DNA of 25,249 bases from Chthoniobacterales bacterium (lineage in GTDB: Bacteria; Verrucomicrobiota; Verrucomicrobiia; Chthoniobacterales; UBA10450), in assembly GCA_013695925.1 (NCBI GenBank), contig JACCZO010000419.1:1-25249 (forward strand). Direction: 5' to 3'. The translations under genes and the position numbers were made by a program. This document shows positions 1 through 8,780 of the stretch, in pieces (within the stretch, counting starts at the first letter, position 1; each line of letters opens with the position of its first letter). Under the pieces are notes generated by a model. That model was not told the DNA's origin. It ran no database searches and saw only the letters and a list, made by a program, of their open reading frames with translations.

Positions 1-120
1 GGCGCACTGTCGACCTAGCTTCTCCGCGTTCCGGCGAACGTAATATCCGACGACTCCGCAGACGATACCAAAGCCGCACACAAATCCCCAAGACAACAGC
101 TTCTCAACAACTCTCACCAT
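1..120 (-). CDS. Partial small membrane protein, integron cassette gene
   Basis: An open frame runs from an ATG at 120-118 leftwards off the window, 40 codons visible. It begins MVRVVEKLLSWGFVCGFGIV and continues with a glycine/valine-rich stretch and then YYVRRNAEKLGRQ, which looks like one membrane-spanning helix (about residues 7-27) followed by a positively charged cytoplasmic segment. The start codon overlaps the last bases of the core site GTTAGAT (125-119 on the minus strand), which is where a captured cassette gene is expected to begin right after an attC site. The function is unknown and the C-terminus is not in view. It would be the second cassette counted from the broken integrase. 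Being short and truncated, it could be chance, but the position makes it credible. Confidence 0.45.
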   Translation of the reverse strand, partial: MVRVVEKLLSWGFVCGFGIVCGVVGYYVRRNAEKLGRQCA

Positions 121-242
121 CTAACGAGACGGAGATAAGCTGCGGCGGGAGGGAGAGCACGTGTCCCGCAGGGAAAGTGTTGTAGCCATCTCAGAAGTTA
201 AGCGCAAGGCTTCCCGCCGTCAGCTTCATCGATTGGTTAGAT
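119..242 (-). repeat. attC-like integron recombination site
   Basis: The 124-bp segment is bounded by ATCTAAC (119-125) and GTTAGAT (236-242), which fit the attC outer core consensus RYYYAAC...GTTRRRY. The inner parts are also inverted: the left half reads AAGCTG then GGCGGGA (137-149), and the reverse complement of the right half reads AAGCTG then GGCGGGA at nearly the same distance from its core. This imperfect palindrome with unequal spacing is the architecture of attC sites in chromosomal integrons. It lies just downstream of the 59-residue minus-strand gene and just upstream of the next one, as expected for a cassette boundary. The assignment comes from sequence pattern only. Confidence 0.65.
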
Positions 243-272
243 GGTTGGTGTGGCAACAGTGGGCACATGGAA

Positions 273-452
273 CTATCCCTCTGATGAAGGCTGCTCAGCC
301 GGCGGATAATCCCCAAGCGTAAGGCGAATATAGATTTCTTCTGCTGCAATGTCGGCTGCGCGCTGAAAGTTGTCTCTGTCCACGAGTCCCTGATCGAGAA
401 GTGCGTCCACCGCAAGCGTCCCGACCGATCTACTCCATTCTTTCGCGGTCAT
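273..452 (-). CDS. Small acidic cassette protein (59 aa), unknown function
   Basis: A minus-strand frame from ATG at 452-450 to TAG at 275-273 encodes 59 residues beginning MTAKEWSRSVGTLAVDALLD and containing VDRDNFQRAADIAAEEIYIR, an amphipathic helical composition with many Asp/Glu/Ala. It starts nine bases after a core site GTTAGAT (468-462 on the minus strand) and ends 31 bases before the attC-like site at 242-119. Such tight packing between two recombination sites is typical of an integron gene cassette, which usually holds one promoterless gene. I do not recognise the family. The coding look (no rare stops, balanced acidic composition) and the exact fit between sites support it as a real gene. 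Confidence 0.6.
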   Translation of the reverse strand: MTAKEWSRSVGTLAVDALLDQGLVDRDNFQRAADIAAEEIYIRLTLGDYPPAEQPSSEG

Positions 453-461
453 GGTTGCACC

Positions 462-512
462 ATCTAACGAGTATTCGGTCGGAAAATCCCGCCTTTTTTT
501 GCGGGATTTTCC
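462..512. other. attI-like core site and adjacent 12-bp hairpin
   Basis: ATCTAAC at 462-468 (GTTAGAT on the minus strand) has no partner GTTRRRY to its right, so it is a lone core site, as expected for an attI rather than an attC. Immediately beside it is a perfect 12-bp stem, GGAAAATCCCGC at 481-492 with its complement at 501-512, whose loop is a run of seven T. The T-run is in the loop and does not follow the stem, so this is not a standard terminator. It lies between the integrase start (564) and the first cassette gene (452), where an attI and cassette promoter would be. The exact attI extent is inferred. Confidence 0.4.
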
Positions 513-563
513 GGTCTAATCCAGGCTTGCTCCCGGGAGCGAGGAAGGATAAAAGCCGGATTC

Positions 564-647
564 ATGAACCCCGCTTTAGGGCCGGAGCCGTCGCCTGACA
601 AGAAAAAAAGCTCCTCGATCAGATGCGCGATGTCATGAGCCGGTTGG
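564..647 (+). pseudogene. Broken start of an integron integrase (intI relic)
   Basis: An ATG at 564, preceded by GAGGAAGGA, opens MNPALGPEPSPDKKK. The next frame over, entered at a run of seven A (603-609), then reads KLLDQMRDVM (610-639). That phrase resembles the first helix of the core-binding domain of integron integrases, commonly of the form LLDQVRxxIRxKHYSxRTE. The expected HYS-RTE sequence never follows; similarity ends where the inverted-repeat element starts at 648. The fragment therefore carries a frameshift in the A-run and loses everything beyond about 25 residues. Its orientation, divergent from the cassettes and about 95 bp from the lone core site, matches an integron platform. 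The match is short, so the identification rests largely on context. Confidence 0.45.
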
Positions 648-772
648 AAGGTGTCAGTCTGTGATTCTCGCTCTTTGATTGCGATTCAGAATCTAAACTG
701 GCATGCGACCGTGTTCGACGGATAGTTCCACACTCAGTTACTGAATGAGCGAGAATCACAGACTGACACCTT
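648..772. mobile_element. 125-bp element with perfect 26-bp inverted ends (MITE-like)
   Basis: The outer 26 bases at 648-673 (beginning AAGGTGTCAGTC) are repeated as an exact reverse complement at 747-772 (ending GACTGACACCTT). The 73 bp between them hold no gene. Such a short, gene-less unit with perfect inverted ends is typical of a miniature element mobilised in trans, or of the paired ends left by a larger element. It sits exactly where similarity to the integrase ends. No clear target-site duplication is visible next to the ends (GG on the left, TT on the right). Confidence 0.55.
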
Positions 773-841
773 TTCGACCTCCCCTGTTTTCCGGCTTTGG
801 CATGGCTGGGCCGAGGCCGAGCCTAACGTCAGTAAAGACAC

Positions 842-865
842 AGCCGGAGGCTTTCGCCTCCGGCT
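842..865. terminator. Strong 10-bp hairpin, possible terminator
   Basis: AGCCGGAGGC (842-851), the tetraloop TTTC, then the exact complement GCCTCCGGCT (856-865). No U-run follows on the plus strand (GGTTCG); on the minus strand the following bases are GTGTCTTTACTG. It lies 58 bp beyond the stop of the minus-strand gene ending at 923, so it could end that transcript, but the lack of a T-tract keeps confidence moderate. The rest of 776-922 holds nothing I recognise. Confidence 0.4.
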
Positions 866-922
866 GGTTCGTGGACGCGCCCCAATGGCCGCGCGGATGC
901 GGGCGACACGCCCGCCGTTACA

Positions 923-1372
923 TTACCCGCCAACCGTCAGGCTGACCGGGTTGCTCCATTGCCCGACGGCGTGGTCGCCGACGGGGTAGATGGCGCGGCA
1001 GGTCCATTTCACGGGCTTGGCCGGGAAGGGGGCGGTGTCGGTGTAGCCCCGGGTGGTGTCGTAGGCGAGCAGAGCGAAGCCGGTCCCGCCGCCGCGATCG
1101 ACCTCGATCTCGCAGAGGTCGGGGAAGGCGCGGTGGCCACCCCAATCCAAGCCCACGAGCACGGTGTTGCCCATGGTTTTGGCGGTGATGCCGGGCTGGA
1201 CGGTGGCCATGTCGGGGCCGCTCTGCTCGGCGCCTTCGCCGCCGAGCGTTTCGCCGATGGCGGTGTTATAGGCAGCGTGGGCCTTGATTTGTTTCATCAG
1301 CGCCCGGAAACGCGGCTCGATCCCGGGGTCGACTGCCGGGACGGCGGCGGGGAAAGTCGGCGCCGCGGGCAT
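923..1372 (-). CDS. Fibronectin type III-like hypothetical protein, probably 5'-truncated
   Basis: The 149-residue frame starts at ATG 1372 (MPAAPTFPAAVPAVDPGIEP) and ends SNPVSLTVGG. Residues 20-45 (RFRALMKQIKAHAAYNTAIG) form a helical segment. The rest, with VGLDWGG, CEIEVDRGGG, YTDTAPFPAKPVKWTCRAIY and VGQWSNPVSL, has the strand pattern and closing W-S-x-P-V-S-L-T-V of fibronectin type III domains. Verrucomicrobial genomes carry many hypothetical proteins of this kind, usually longer at the N-terminus. Here the upstream frame stays open but runs into repeat sequence (VLVLVLVL encoded by a CCTCGT repeat), so either translation starts at 1372 or the 5' part has been lost to a repeat insertion. 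The function is unknown; no signal peptide is visible. Confidence 0.55.
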   Translation of the reverse strand: MPAAPTFPAAVPAVDPGIEPRFRALMKQIKAHAAYNTAIGETLGGEGAEQSGPDMATVQPGITAKTMGNTVLVGLDWGGHRAFPDLCEIEVDRGGGTGFALLAYDTTRGYTDTAPFPAKPVKWTCRAIYPVGDHAVGQWSNPVSLTVGG

Positions 1373-1538
1373 GCCCGTGCTGGGCGGGGGGCCCCCATGA
1401 AAAAGTGCGGTCAGCCCCCGGAAACAACCCTGCGCCGCGGAGCGGCCTTCGAAGCGCAAAGTGCATGATCTTTTAAAGCGCGGGGGGATAACTAAGGAGG
1501 CCCGAGTAGTCATCTCACAAATCTCAGCGTCGATTCCT

Positions 1539-1625
1539 GCTCGTCCTCGTCCTCGTCCTCGTCGTCGTTTTTTCAGAGGAAGTTCGAGGACGAGGAGGAG
1601 GACGAGAACGAGGACGAGGACGAGA
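1539..1625. repeat. Inverted hexanucleotide (CTCGTC) repeat, long hairpin
   Basis: A run of CTCGTC/CCTCGT units at 1539-1567 is followed by TTTTTTCAGAGGAAGTT and then the complementary GAGGAC/GACGAG units at 1584-1625. The two arms can pair over about 28 bp with a few slips. This fills much of the 365-bp gap between the genes ending at 1738 and starting at 1372. It is not coding, although it gives VLVLVL- or RGRGRG-type frames. Confidence 0.75.
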
Positions 1626-1678
1626 GAGCCTGCCTTCCGCGTGATCGGATGTTCGCCCGGTTTCCCCTGCCAGATTTC

Positions 1679-1714
1679 GCCCCGGCCGGGGTCACCGCCC
1701 CCGGCTACAACCTG
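1679..1714 (-). repeat. Dispersed TTGTAGCCGG palindromic repeat
   Basis: On the minus strand this reads TTGTAGCCGGGGGCGGTGAC followed by CCCGGCCGGGG. Related sequence occurs twice at 21331-21412 (TTGTAGCCGGCGGCGTCGAC and TTGTAGCTGGGGACGCTGAC). Each copy begins TTGTAGC and contains a G/C-rich stem. It is an intergenic repeat family, placed here 24 bp beyond the stop of the DUF1905-like gene. Confidence 0.6.
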
Positions 1715-1737
1715 AGCTCTTTCTTTGGAGGGCTGCT

Positions 1738-2304
1738 TTATGCCCTTCCCGGTCTGGTCGCGGCTTTCGGAGCACTGAGGCCTTTGCTGTAGAACCCGGA
1801 CCGATCGAAGCAGCAGACTCGCCGCTTCCCGGCCGCGAGCATGGAGCAGGCGCTCTCGACTCGGCGCACGCGCGTCTCCGGGCGCTTGGCGGAAACAATC
1901 CATTGGATCCAATCCCGGCGCGCCACGGGGGTAATGTCCGACCATAAGGCCCGCGCTTTCGGGGCGGTCGCGAGCGCCTTGCGCAGATCCGCCGGCACTT
2001 CGGGTTCCGGTTCCTCTCCCGCCGGCGCGATCTCCAGCGACACCGTGTCGCCCGGCTCCGCACCGGCCGCTTCGCGCAGCTTCCGGTCCACCTTGAGCCA
2101 ATGGCTTTTCTGACCGTCGGGCTCGAGCGTGGCGCGAAAGGCGCAGCCATTGATCGTGCCCTCTACCGCCGCCATGCCCCGCGAGGGAAGCCTGGCGCTG
2201 GCCTCCTTGGGCACGGTGAGGAAGGTCCATGAGTCGCCCTTCTCTGTCGCGGCCGGTTGATTGAGTTTCGCTTTAAAACGGATCTTGGAAGTGGGCTTGA
2301 TCAT
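1738..2304 (-). CDS. DUF1905 / YdeI-OmpD-associated family protein
   Basis: The 188-residue protein starts at ATG 2304. Residues 1-98 (IRFKAKLNQP, WTFLTVPKEASARLPSRGMA, INGCAFRATLEPDGQKSHWL, LREAAGAEPGDTVSLEIAPA) match DUF1905, a small beta-barrel domain. Residues about 100-165 (PADLRKALATAPKARALWSD, ITPVARRDWIQWIVSAKRPE, TRVRRVESACSMLAAGKRRV) match the YdeI/OmpD-associated helical domain, linked by sequence similarity to bacteriocin protection; the molecular role is not settled. Its start codon overlaps the stop of the upstream YkvA-type reading frame in an ATGA arrangement, so the two were probably translationally coupled. The last 25 residues are low complexity and specific to this copy. 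Cytosolic; no signal peptide. Confidence 0.85.
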   Translation of the reverse strand: MIKPTSKIRFKAKLNQPAATEKGDSWTFLTVPKEASARLPSRGMAAVEGTINGCAFRATLEPDGQKSHWLKVDRKLREAAGAEPGDTVSLEIAPAGEEPEPEVPADLRKALATAPKARALWSDITPVARRDWIQWIVSAKRPETRVRRVESACSMLAAGKRRVCCFDRSGFYSKGLSAPKAATRPGRA

Positions 2305-2388
2305 AGGGATTCGCCAGGAAGTGTGGGTGGGACGCTCGCGACGCCGCTGGTTTCCCAGACCATGAAATCGTCCAGCGTTTGCCGGGTC

Positions 2389-2781
2389 TTATCCACGACG
2401 AAGTCGACCACGGATCGCGTCATCGACGAAACCGAGAAACGGTGTCCGGTCGGGAATCAAATCGAAGGGATCGACCAGATAGTTGAGAGCGGTGACTATC
2501 CAGAGCAGATCGTCGTCTGAAGCCTGCGTGTATTCGCCGCGCGCGCGGGCGCGGACGAGTCGCAGCATGGTCTGAAGATAAGGCCAATTTTCCTTGAACC
2601 GCTCCCTCGGAAGCGACGCGCACTCCTTCGCGGCTTGCTCGAAAAGCGAGCGCAAACCCCCGGCCCCGGCGAGGCGCAATTTGGCTTCGTTGAGCGCCCG
2701 GGCAAAGGCGTCGCTGCGCAGGACGGGTTTCTTGTAGGAACGAGCTTTCTCGGCGTCCGGGTTCGGTTTCGCGTTTTTCAT
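2389..2781 (-). CDS. DUF1232 / YkvA-family protein, frameshifted near the 3' end
   Basis: From ATG 2781 (MKNAKPNPDAEKARSYKKPV; a GTG at 2799 is an alternative) the frame encodes about 130 residues. The core YLVDPFDLIPDRTPFLGFVDDA is the DUF1232 signature of YkvA proteins, small predicted membrane-associated proteins of unknown function. After VDDA this frame gives IRGRLRRG and stops at 2389. The neighbouring frame continues VVDFVVDKTRQTLDDFMVWE and ends in TGA at 2303-2301, overlapping the next gene's ATG. Removing one base near 2414 (GCGATCCG to GCGACCG on the minus strand) restores DDATVVDFVV, the expected family sequence. So the ancestral gene spanned 2781-2301; this copy has a one-base insertion, either a recent mutation or a sequencing error. 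Confidence 0.8.
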   Translation of the reverse strand: MKNAKPNPDAEKARSYKKPVLRSDAFARALNEAKLRLAGAGGLRSLFEQAAKECASLPRERFKENWPYLQTMLRLVRARARGEYTQASDDDLLWIVTALNYLVDPFDLIPDRTPFLGFVDDAIRGRLRRG

Positions 2782-2844
2782 CTCGCGCCATGAAACCACC
2801 GCGAAGCGCCGAATGGGAAGGCAATTCGCGCGCGCGCAGGACTG

Positions 2845-3300
2845 CTAGGGCTTTGGTTCCAGGACGATGTCGTCGAGAAATACTTTTCCCTCACCCTCGA
2901 GGAGTTCGAAGGAAAACCGAATCTTGCTGCTGCCGCGAATCTCCGAGAACGGCCACTCAAAGTCGTGCCACTGATCATCGGCCTTGAGGTTGATCGTTCG
3001 AAAGGTCGAAGAATCATTCTGCCTCGCTCCTCGAAGCTGAAGGCCGCGGCCGTGATAGTCCTTGGTGCGATAACGGAATTTGAGGATGAGATCCTTCTGA
3101 CCTCGGGTGGCGGCATCCTGATGGCAGCTGACCGTCCTGCTTTTCTTCGCCTCCATGACCATCACTTTATTCTCGTCCACGGTTTCGATCCTGCGATCCC
3201 CGGACCATGCGGCCCCTGTTTCCATGTCGCTGTTCCGGAACAGATTCTCGGCCAGGCCAAGGGTGGGGATGAGGACTACAATGAGGAGATACTTTTTCAT
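2845..3300 (-). CDS. Secreted carbohydrate-binding-module-like protein
   Basis: The 151-residue protein starts at ATG 3300 with a clear Sec signal peptide (MKKYLLIVVLIPTLGLAE, cleavage probably after GLA). The mature part ENLFRNSDMETGAAWSGD, VMVMEAKKSRTVSCHQD, LILKFRYRTKDYHGRGLQLR, HDFEWPFSEIRGSSKIRFSF and GKVFLDDIVLEPKP has the strand layout and the ending (FLDDIVLE) typical of galactose-binding-like jelly-roll modules such as CBM4/CBM16-type domains, which bind sugars. There is only one module and no catalytic domain. It is probably periplasmic or secreted. It lies upstream of the YkvA-type gene on the same strand, 63 bp away. The fold assignment is inferred from pattern. Confidence 0.7.
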   Translation of the reverse strand: MKKYLLIVVLIPTLGLAENLFRNSDMETGAAWSGDRRIETVDENKVMVMEAKKSRTVSCHQDAATRGQKDLILKFRYRTKDYHGRGLQLRGARQNDSSTFRTINLKADDQWHDFEWPFSEIRGSSKIRFSFELLEGEGKVFLDDIVLEPKP

Positions 3301-3480
3301 AAGTGGCTGGGTTCTATGATGGGTTGGGCACTGGCCTAACGAGTTTTGATGGCATGGCCCTGGTAAAACCGGCCGCGCCGACTGGCGGCGGGAAGAGAGG
3401 CGGGAGCATTTTGTTGGCTCGTTTTAGCGGGCAGGGCGGGAGTGGCGCAAGAATAAAGATGGCGGTGCGTGAAAATGAAA

Positions 3481-3512
3481 AACGCCGCCCACGAACATGC
3501 GCGGGCGGCGTT
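3481..3512 (-). terminator. Rho-independent terminator of the sulfate adenylyltransferase gene
   Basis: AACGCCGCCC (3481-3490) pairs perfectly with GGGCGGCGTT (3503-3512). On the minus strand the stem is followed by TTTCATTTTC, a T-rich tail. It begins 25 bp beyond the stop codon of the gene at 3537. Confidence 0.8.
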
Positions 3513-3536
3513 GAATCAAATTGCTGGCGACCTCGC

Positions 3537-5288
3537 TTAGGCGGTGCCGCGGTTCATCCCGATGAAGCCTTCGCGCTCCAAATGCAGGATGATCTCCTGG
3601 GCCGCTTCTTCGGCGCTGAGCTCGGCGGTGTTGATGTGCAACTCAGCGTCGACGGGCTCTTCATAGGGATCGCTGATGCCGGTGAATTCTTTCAGGATGC
3701 CGGCGCGGGCTTTGGCGTAGAGGCCTTTGCGGTCGCGCTGTTCGCACACATCCACGGAAGTGGAGAGATGGACGAGGATGAAGCCGCCGAGCGGTTCGAT
3801 GAGGGCGCGGACGTCTTTGCGGGTCGCTTCATAGGGGGCGATCGGGGCGCAGATGGCGATGCCGCCGTTTTTCGTGATCTCGCTCGCGACGTAACCGATG
3901 CGCCGGATGTTGATGTCGCGGTGCTCCTTGGAGAAGCCGAGCTCGCTGGAGAGGTGCTTCCGGACGAGGTCGCCGTCGAGCATGGTGACCGGACGGCCGC
4001 CGACTTCGAGGAACTTGGTCATGAGGACATTTGCGATGGTGGATTTACCACTCCCGGAAAGGCCGCTGAAGAAGATCGTTAGGCCTTGCTTGTGTCGCGG
4101 CGGGAAGCTGCGGCGCAATTCGGTGGCGACCTCGGGATAGGTAAACCACGCCGGGATGTCGCGACCTTCGTTGAGGCGGTTGCGTAGCTCAGTGCCGGAA
4201 AGGTCGAGGACGCGGGCGTCCTTCGGCACTTCGTCCGCCGGGAAATATTTATCTTTGTCCTCGAGGTAGACCATCATTTGAAAGGGCACCTGTTTGACGC
4301 CGATTTCCTCTTCGTGTTTGGCGAAGAGTTCCTGGGCTTCGTACGGTCCGTAAAATGGTTTACCATCGGTATCCTTGCCAGGGCCGGCGTGGTCGCGGCC
4401 GACGATGAGGTGGCTGCAGCCGTAGTTCTTGCGGATGAGGGCGTGCCAGACAGCTTCGCGCGGGCCGCCCATGCGCATGGCGAACGGGACGAGGGCGAGC
4501 TTGGCGGTGCCGGCCGGGTATTTGCCGACCAGGAGCTGGTAGCAACGGACGCGGGTGAAGTAATCGACATCGCCGGGCTTGGTCATGCCGACGACGGGGT
4601 GGATAAGGAGGCTGGCTTCGACTTGCTTGGCGGCGCGGAAGGTGAGTTCGACATGCGCGCGGTGCATCGGGTTGCGGGTCTGGAAGGCGACAATGCGGCG
4701 CCAGCCGGCGTCGGCGAAGATGGCGCGGAGCTCGGCCGGGGTTTGGCGGAGGGCCTTGAAGTCGTAATGACTCGGGAGCTGGAGGCCTTCGAGGCGGCCG
4801 CCCACGTACCAGGGATTGCTCCGGTTCATCAAATAAGCGACGCCGGGGTGTGCCTCGCTGCTGCTGTTGAAGACGGCTTTACCTTCCGCGGCGCGGTCGG
4901 GCTGCCAGACGTCCTCGACATGGAGGATGGCGATCATGACGCCTTCCGCATCGCGCAGGGCGACCATAGTGCTGCCGGGCTGGAGGGTTTTCGCGAAAGC
5001 CTCGGTGACGTCGAGGGTGATCGGGATCGGCCAGAGGACGCCGCTCTTCAGTCGCATGCCGGAGCAGACGCTCTCGTACTCGGCCTGGTTCATGAATCCG
5101 GTGAGAGGTGAGAAGCCGCCGTTGAGGAGCATCTCGAGATCGCAGATCTGGCGCGGGGTGAGATCCCAGGATGGGAAATCGCGCGAGGCGGCTTTGGTGT
5201 CGGCGGCTTCTTCGCGACCGAGGATGAGGTTAATGAGGTCTCCGCCGTGGGGCGCGACAAGGTGGCTGGTTTTAGGCGATGTATTCAA
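3537..5288 (-). CDS. Bifunctional sulfate adenylyltransferase / adenylylsulfate kinase
   Basis: The 583-residue protein activates sulfate in two steps: ATP sulfurylase makes APS, and APS kinase phosphorylates it to PAPS for assimilation or sulfation. Residues 1-395 are ATP sulfurylase, with QTRNPMHRAH at 203-212 (the nucleotide-binding motif), GRDHAGPGKD at 297-306 and LSGTELRNRL near 363. Residues 400-583 are APS kinase, with the Walker A GLSGSGKST at 409-417, LDGDLVRKHL near 437 and KEFTGISDPYE at 533-543. Both active sites look intact. The start is a TTG at 5288 (MNTSPKTSHL); no in-frame ATG lies before residue 53 and no Shine-Dalgarno is visible. No other sulfur genes are adjacent; a terminator follows. 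The layout matches the single-chain Sat-CysC fusions. Confidence 0.93.
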   Translation of the reverse strand: MNTSPKTSHLVAPHGGDLINLILGREEAADTKAASRDFPSWDLTPRQICDLEMLLNGGFSPLTGFMNQAEYESVCSGMRLKSGVLWPIPITLDVTEAFAKTLQPGSTMVALRDAEGVMIAILHVEDVWQPDRAAEGKAVFNSSSEAHPGVAYLMNRSNPWYVGGRLEGLQLPSHYDFKALRQTPAELRAIFADAGWRRIVAFQTRNPMHRAHVELTFRAAKQVEASLLIHPVVGMTKPGDVDYFTRVRCYQLLVGKYPAGTAKLALVPFAMRMGGPREAVWHALIRKNYGCSHLIVGRDHAGPGKDTDGKPFYGPYEAQELFAKHEEEIGVKQVPFQMMVYLEDKDKYFPADEVPKDARVLDLSGTELRNRLNEGRDIPAWFTYPEVATELRRSFPPRHKQGLTIFFSGLSGSGKSTIANVLMTKFLEVGGRPVTMLDGDLVRKHLSSELGFSKEHRDINIRRIGYVASEITKNGGIAICAPIAPYEATRKDVRALIEPLGGFILVHLSTSVDVCEQRDRKGLYAKARAGILKEFTGISDPYEEPVDAELHINTAELSAEEAAQEIILHLEREGFIGMNRGTA

Positions 5289-5563
5289 AATAGATGGTAC
5301 TGATTAATTGGTTGCTGACGGTGTGAAATCCGCGCAGACGCAAGCGTCACTTGGCGGTCCCAGTCGGAAGCGCGGAGCGAGCATTGTAGGTGGGAATCCC
5401 CTCCTGTCCAATGGCAGCTTGGCGAAGGGAGCACGGTTCATGCCGGTGTTCCCGCAGACCGGGAGGGACGACCAGTTCGGAGACACTTCATCCTTAATTT
5501 ACTGGACAAATACGGCGCGACACGTTCTGCTATTTACTTCTCTCCCATTGCAAAGGCGCATTC
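5289..5563. promoter_or_regulatory. Divergent intergenic region upstream of the sulfate gene and the first kelch gene
   Basis: These 275 bp hold no credible gene and must carry promoters for both diverging genes. Sequence such as GGGAACACCGGCATGAACCG on the minus strand (within about 5430-5456), followed by GCTCCCTTCGCCAAGCTGCC, looks able to fold, but I could not match it to a known riboswitch. Confidence 0.3.
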
Positions 5564-8704
<3,141 letters not shown>

Positions 8705-8780
8705 CTGAATCAAAATCCCACGGGTTATCCTTATTGAAATCAGTGCTTTCCTCTGATGGTGCTAAGTCATCCTTCTCCCC

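Noticed and set aside
923..2230. A 435-codon minus-strand open frame
   Set aside because: Its first half is antisense or out of frame to the DUF1905-like gene and its middle is the CTCGTC repeat; only the last 149 codons look like protein.
4278..5111. A 277-codon plus-strand open frame opposite the sulfate adenylyltransferase
   Set aside because: Antisense shadow of a gene with clear family motifs; composition is typical of a reversed GC-rich gene.
5430..5530. Possible cobalamin-like or other riboswitch upstream of the sulfate gene
   Set aside because: Some pieces (GGGAA, CGCCAAG, CAGGAG) recall riboswitch boxes, but order and spacing do not fit any class I know.
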